Assembly: GCA_025450955.1 (NCBI GenBank)
Contig: JANWLJ010000102.1
Location: forward strand, 1 to 8,036
Source: Polyangium sp. (in: bacteria)
GTDB lineage: Bacteria > Myxococcota_A > Polyangia > Palsa-1104
Direction: 5' to 3'
Length of the DNA stretch: 8,036 nt
Shown here: positions 5,677 through 8,036 of the stretch, one piece after another
How the letters are laid out: each line of letters begins with the position of its first letter
Numbering within the stretch: the stretch's first letter is position 1
The notes under the pieces: generated by a model
Told to the model about the DNA's origin: nothing
Databases searched by the model: none
The model's input: only the letters and a program-made list of their open reading frames with translations
Position numbers and translations under genes: made by a program

Positions 5677-6831
5677 ATGGGCGCGATGACGGCGCGGGTG
5701 GCGGCGCTCGCGTTCGCGCTCCTGACCTCCGCGCTCGCACCCTCCGCGCACGCCGCCGATCCCGCCAGCGCCTCGTCCGGTCAGGCCGCGTTCGAGGCCG
5801 CCACCGCGCTCGAGGCCAAAGGGCGCTACGCCGAGGCCGCCGACGCGCTCGAGCGGTTGGCGCGCGCACACCCCGCCGACTCGTTCGCCGCCGACGCGCT
5901 CTTCGAAGCCGCGCTGGTGAGCGAAGAGCACCTCGGCGACCCGGCGCGCGCCGCGCGGCTCTATGAGGAGGTCGCGCGCCGCTACCCGCAGAGCCGGCTC
6001 GCGCGCCGCGCCCGCACCCGCGCCGATTTTCTCGGCGCCACCTTGCGCACCGGCGCGCAGCCGCTCGCCGAGTACCAGTCGATCTTGAGCGGCTTTTCGC
6101 GCCGTCCGCCGGCCGAGTCGCTGGCGAAGATGGAGGCGCTGCTCGCCGCCCATCCCGACTTCGCGCTCGCCGATCGCGCGCTCTATTGGCTCGGCGAGAG
6201 CTACGCCGCGCAGCACCGGTTTGCCGAGGCGTTCGCCCGCTTCGAGACGCTCGAGCGCCGTTTTCCGTCGAGCGAGTGGGCCGGCCGCGCCCAAAAGGCG
6301 CGCGGCGATCTCGAGCTCGAGCTCGGCCACCCGCTCGCCGCCCGGCGCATCTATCGCGCGCTCGCCCTGTCGCCGCGCCCGCTCGATCGCGCCGCCGCCG
6401 CCGAAGGGCTCGTGCAAGTGGAGAGCTTCATCGCCCGGCGGATCGGCCTCGCGCTGGCGATCGCCTATCTGCTCGCGTTTTTGATCGCGCACGCGCTTCT
6501 GGTGCGGCGGCTCCACGCCTCGCTGCGCCCGCCCGTCGAGGTCCTCTACTACGGCCCGGTCGCGCTGCTGTTCGTGGTCGCCGCCTGCACCGAAAACTCA
6601 TCGATCGGCCTCGCCACCGCCGGGATTGCGGTCGGCGGCGGCCTGGTGGTGTGGAGCTCGAGCGCGCTCACCACCGCCCGCCTGCGCTCGGGCGCGATCC
6701 GGCTGCGCGCCCGCCTCGCGCGCATCGCATTCAACTTCTTCGCCGTCCTCGCCGCCGCCTACATCGCGGTGCAGGCGACCGGCCTCACCGACCTCGTGAT
6801 CGAAACTTTGAAATCAGGACCGGACCGTTAA
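5677..6831 (+). CDS. Exported TPR-repeat protein with four C-terminal membrane helices
   Basis: I do not recognise a named family. The 384-residue product starts with a Sec signal peptide (1-26, cut likely after AHA). At least four tetratricopeptide-type helical hairpins follow, at about 35-68, 70-104, 165-198 and 202-235 (for example GRYAEAADALERLARAHP and HRFAEAFARFETLERRFP), resembling the periplasmic YbgF/BamD kind of TPR. Four hydrophobic segments suit membrane helices: 256-276, 289-304, 310-327 and 350-366. The predicted layout is a periplasmic TPR scaffold tethered to the inner membrane. ATG 5677 follows an AAGAGAAG purine stretch; ATG 5686 is an alternative with a better-spaced AGAAG, and both keep the signal peptide. 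The gene begins 7 nt after the selenoprotein stop, so the two are probably co-transcribed and may be functionally linked. The function is unknown; a protein-interaction role is inferred from the TPRs. Confidence 0.85.
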   Translation: MGAMTARVAALAFALLTSALAPSAHAADPASASSGQAAFEAATALEAKGRYAEAADALERLARAHPADSFAADALFEAALVSEEHLGDPARAARLYEEVARRYPQSRLARRARTRADFLGATLRTGAQPLAEYQSILSGFSRRPPAESLAKMEALLAAHPDFALADRALYWLGESYAAQHRFAEAFARFETLERRFPSSEWAGRAQKARGDLELELGHPLAARRIYRALALSPRPLDRAAAAEGLVQVESFIARRIGLALAIAYLLAFLIAHALLVRRLHASLRPPVEVLYYGPVALLFVVAACTENSSIGLATAGIAVGGGLVVWSSSALTTARLRSGAIRLRARLARIAFNFFAVLAAAYIAVQATGLTDLVIETLKSGPDR

Positions 6832-6832
6832 A

Positions 6833-6846
6833 GCGCGGCCTCGCGC
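6833..6846. terminator. Weak hairpin between convergent genes
   Basis: GCGCG (6833-6837) and CGCGC (6842-6846) pair around GCCT in the 24-nt gap between the convergent TPR and membrane glycosyltransferase genes. The position suits a shared terminator, but there is no T-run on either side and the stem is only 5 bp. Confidence 0.25.
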
Positions 6847-6855
6847 CCTGCGGCG

Positions 6856-8036
6856 TTACAGCTGGGCGACGGCGAGATAGATCTTGTTGTTGGACTCGTC
6901 GACGATGGTGAGGCTCGCGCGATCTTGCGGCGGCAGGAGCGAGCGCAGCGCCTCGAAGCGGGTGCGCTCGACGACGAAGAAGACCCGCCGCCCGGTGTGA
7001 TGCGCGAACCACTTCTGCATCTTCTCGGCGTTGTGATCGCCGAGGAACACGGTGCGCTCGTTCGGATCGACCGAGCTGTAGATCGCGTTCTTGGTGTAGA
7101 AGTTCTCGCCGCGCCAATAGAGCTGCCACGCGATCAGCTTCTCGTCGGGGCTCTTGCGATGCGAGTAGTAGGACGCGATCACGTGCTTCTGGCTCCAGTG
7201 CGGCGAGAGCTCGACGAGAATCTTGTCGGCGAGGAACCCCGACCACACCACCCCGACCAGCGCCAGCGTCCAGGCCGCCCACGCCACCGGTGAGCTGCGC
7301 CCGCGCGACACGCTGCGCACGAACACCACCCAGAACGGCACCATCAGCGCGGTCGGCAACAGCCAGGCGAGCCGCGGAATCGTCGGCGCCGCTCCGTTGA
7401 CCGTCTTCGGCCCGAGCAGGAGCCCGATCCCGAGCGCGAGCAGGAACAGCGCGATCCCGCCCGAGAGCGCGTTCGCGCTCGGCCGCGTGGGCGCCGGCTC
7501 CTCCGCGTCAGCGACGGGCGCGGCCGCGTCCTTGCGCATCTTGCGATAGGCGAGCACGCCGAGCGCGGCGGTCGCCACCGTCGCGCAAATCGCGAACAAG
7601 AGGATCTGGGTGCCGTACTCGTAGCGAGTTCCATAGATCGACGGCAGCGGCCAGGGCCGACCGGTGCCCGGCATATTCACGTAGTCGTAGTTGAACATCC
7701 ACAAGAGGCGCGGCGGGAACGCGGCCAGATCGCGCCCGCACAAAAACGTGATCGGCGCCGCGACCAGAAGCGATCCGATCACGTGCACGCGCCTCGGCGC
7801 GGTCAAGATCTCGTCGATGAGCAGGCCGGCCAGGATCGCCAACGCCGGCAGCGCCGGCAGGATGTAATGGTGGAACTTGGTGTTGACCAACGACACCACC
7901 GCAAACTCGACGATGAACCACACCAGCGCGAAGCCGACCAGGCCGCGCTTGGGATCGCCGTCGCGCAGCTTCTTGAACGAGAGCAGCCCGCCGAGCGTGA
8001 CCAACCCCGACCAGGGAAACATCCCGTAGCCGATCC
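6856..8036 (-). CDS. ArnT/PMT-type membrane glycosyltransferase (GT-C), C-terminal part
   Basis: The frame is open to the right edge, so the N-terminus (with the catalytic first periplasmic loop of GT-C enzymes) lies outside; 392 residues are visible. They begin IGYGMFPWSGL, matching the FPW motif common in the PMT_2/ArnT family, followed by a membrane helix and then NTKFHHYILPALPALAILAG, the conserved K-x-x-HY-x-LP-x-x-PALA segment. Further hydrophobic helices follow (HVIGSLLVAAPITFLCG, ILLFAICATVATAALGVLAY, GGIALFLLALGIGLLLG, a helix near LLPTALMVPFWVVFV, and AAWTLALVGVVWSGFLA). A soluble periplasmic tail of about 125 residues ends IYLAVAQL. These enzymes transfer a sugar from polyprenyl phosphate to lipid A, protein or other acceptors at the periplasmic face. 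The DPM-like GT2 in this window could in principle make such a donor, but that link is speculative. The ATG at 8022 is internal, not the true start. Confidence 0.88.
   Translation of the reverse strand, partial: IGYGMFPWSGLVTLGGLLSFKKLRDGDPKRGLVGFALVWFIVEFAVVSLVNTKFHHYILPALPALAILAGLLIDEILTAPRRVHVIGSLLVAAPITFLCGRDLAAFPPRLLWMFNYDYVNMPGTGRPWPLPSIYGTRYEYGTQILLFAICATVATAALGVLAYRKMRKDAAAPVADAEEPAPTRPSANALSGGIALFLLALGIGLLLGPKTVNGAAPTIPRLAWLLPTALMVPFWVVFVRSVSRGRSSPVAWAAWTLALVGVVWSGFLADKILVELSPHWSQKHVIASYYSHRKSPDEKLIAWQLYWRGENFYTKNAIYSSVDPNERTVFLGDHNAEKMQKWFAHHTGRRVFFVVERTRFEALRSLLPPQDRASLTIVDESNNKIYLAVAQL

Overview
This is a high-GC bacterial window with strong G/C bias at third codon positions. Its gene content (a Gly-rich SSB, myxobacterial-type surface glycosyltransferases, a stand-alone AstA-like acyltransferase and a UGA-containing redox protein) suggests a deltaproteobacterium in the broad sense, most likely Myxococcota. 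That assignment is an inference from composition and gene style; no rRNA or other marker is present. I see no IS element, tRNA, rRNA or CRISPR array, and no gene-free stretch longer than about 120 bases.

The left part (1-2584) lies entirely on the minus strand and encodes three sugar-transfer proteins. In transcription order these are a canonical family 2 glycosyltransferase (2584-1781), a family 4 glycosyltransferase whose start overlaps it by 19 nt (1799-663), and, after a 114-nt gap with its own promoter-like sequence, a divergent family 2-like protein that runs off the left edge (548-1) and has no ordinary start codon. The window therefore begins inside a cell-surface polysaccharide or glycolipid locus.

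The central and right part (2705-6831) is on the plus strand: ssb, an exported CE4 polysaccharide deacetylase, an AstA-like N-succinyltransferase, a SelU/PRXL2-type peroxiredoxin-like protein, and an exported TPR protein with four C-terminal membrane helices. The last three are closely spaced (15 and 7 nt). Converging on them from the right edge is the C-terminal part of an ArnT/PMT-type membrane glycosyltransferase (minus strand, 6856 to beyond 8036).

The main discovery is the gene at 5133-5669. Its reading frame is interrupted by one TGA (5256-5258) exactly where the first Cys of a CxxC redox motif belongs (HFG-U-MFC). A hairpin with a G-first apical loop follows 18 nt later. This is the signature of a bacterial selenoprotein with a UxxC motif, so an ordinary gene caller would cut the protein at the ATG just after the TGA and lose its catalytic residue. 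A TTGGCG-N17-TATAAG promoter inside the end of the upstream gene places the likely transcription start on the ATG, which would make the message leaderless. Secondary points are the ATC-or-frameshift start of the first gene, the altered CoA-binding loop of the AstA-like protein, and repeated GCGATCGC octamers resembling the cyanobacterial HIP1 element.
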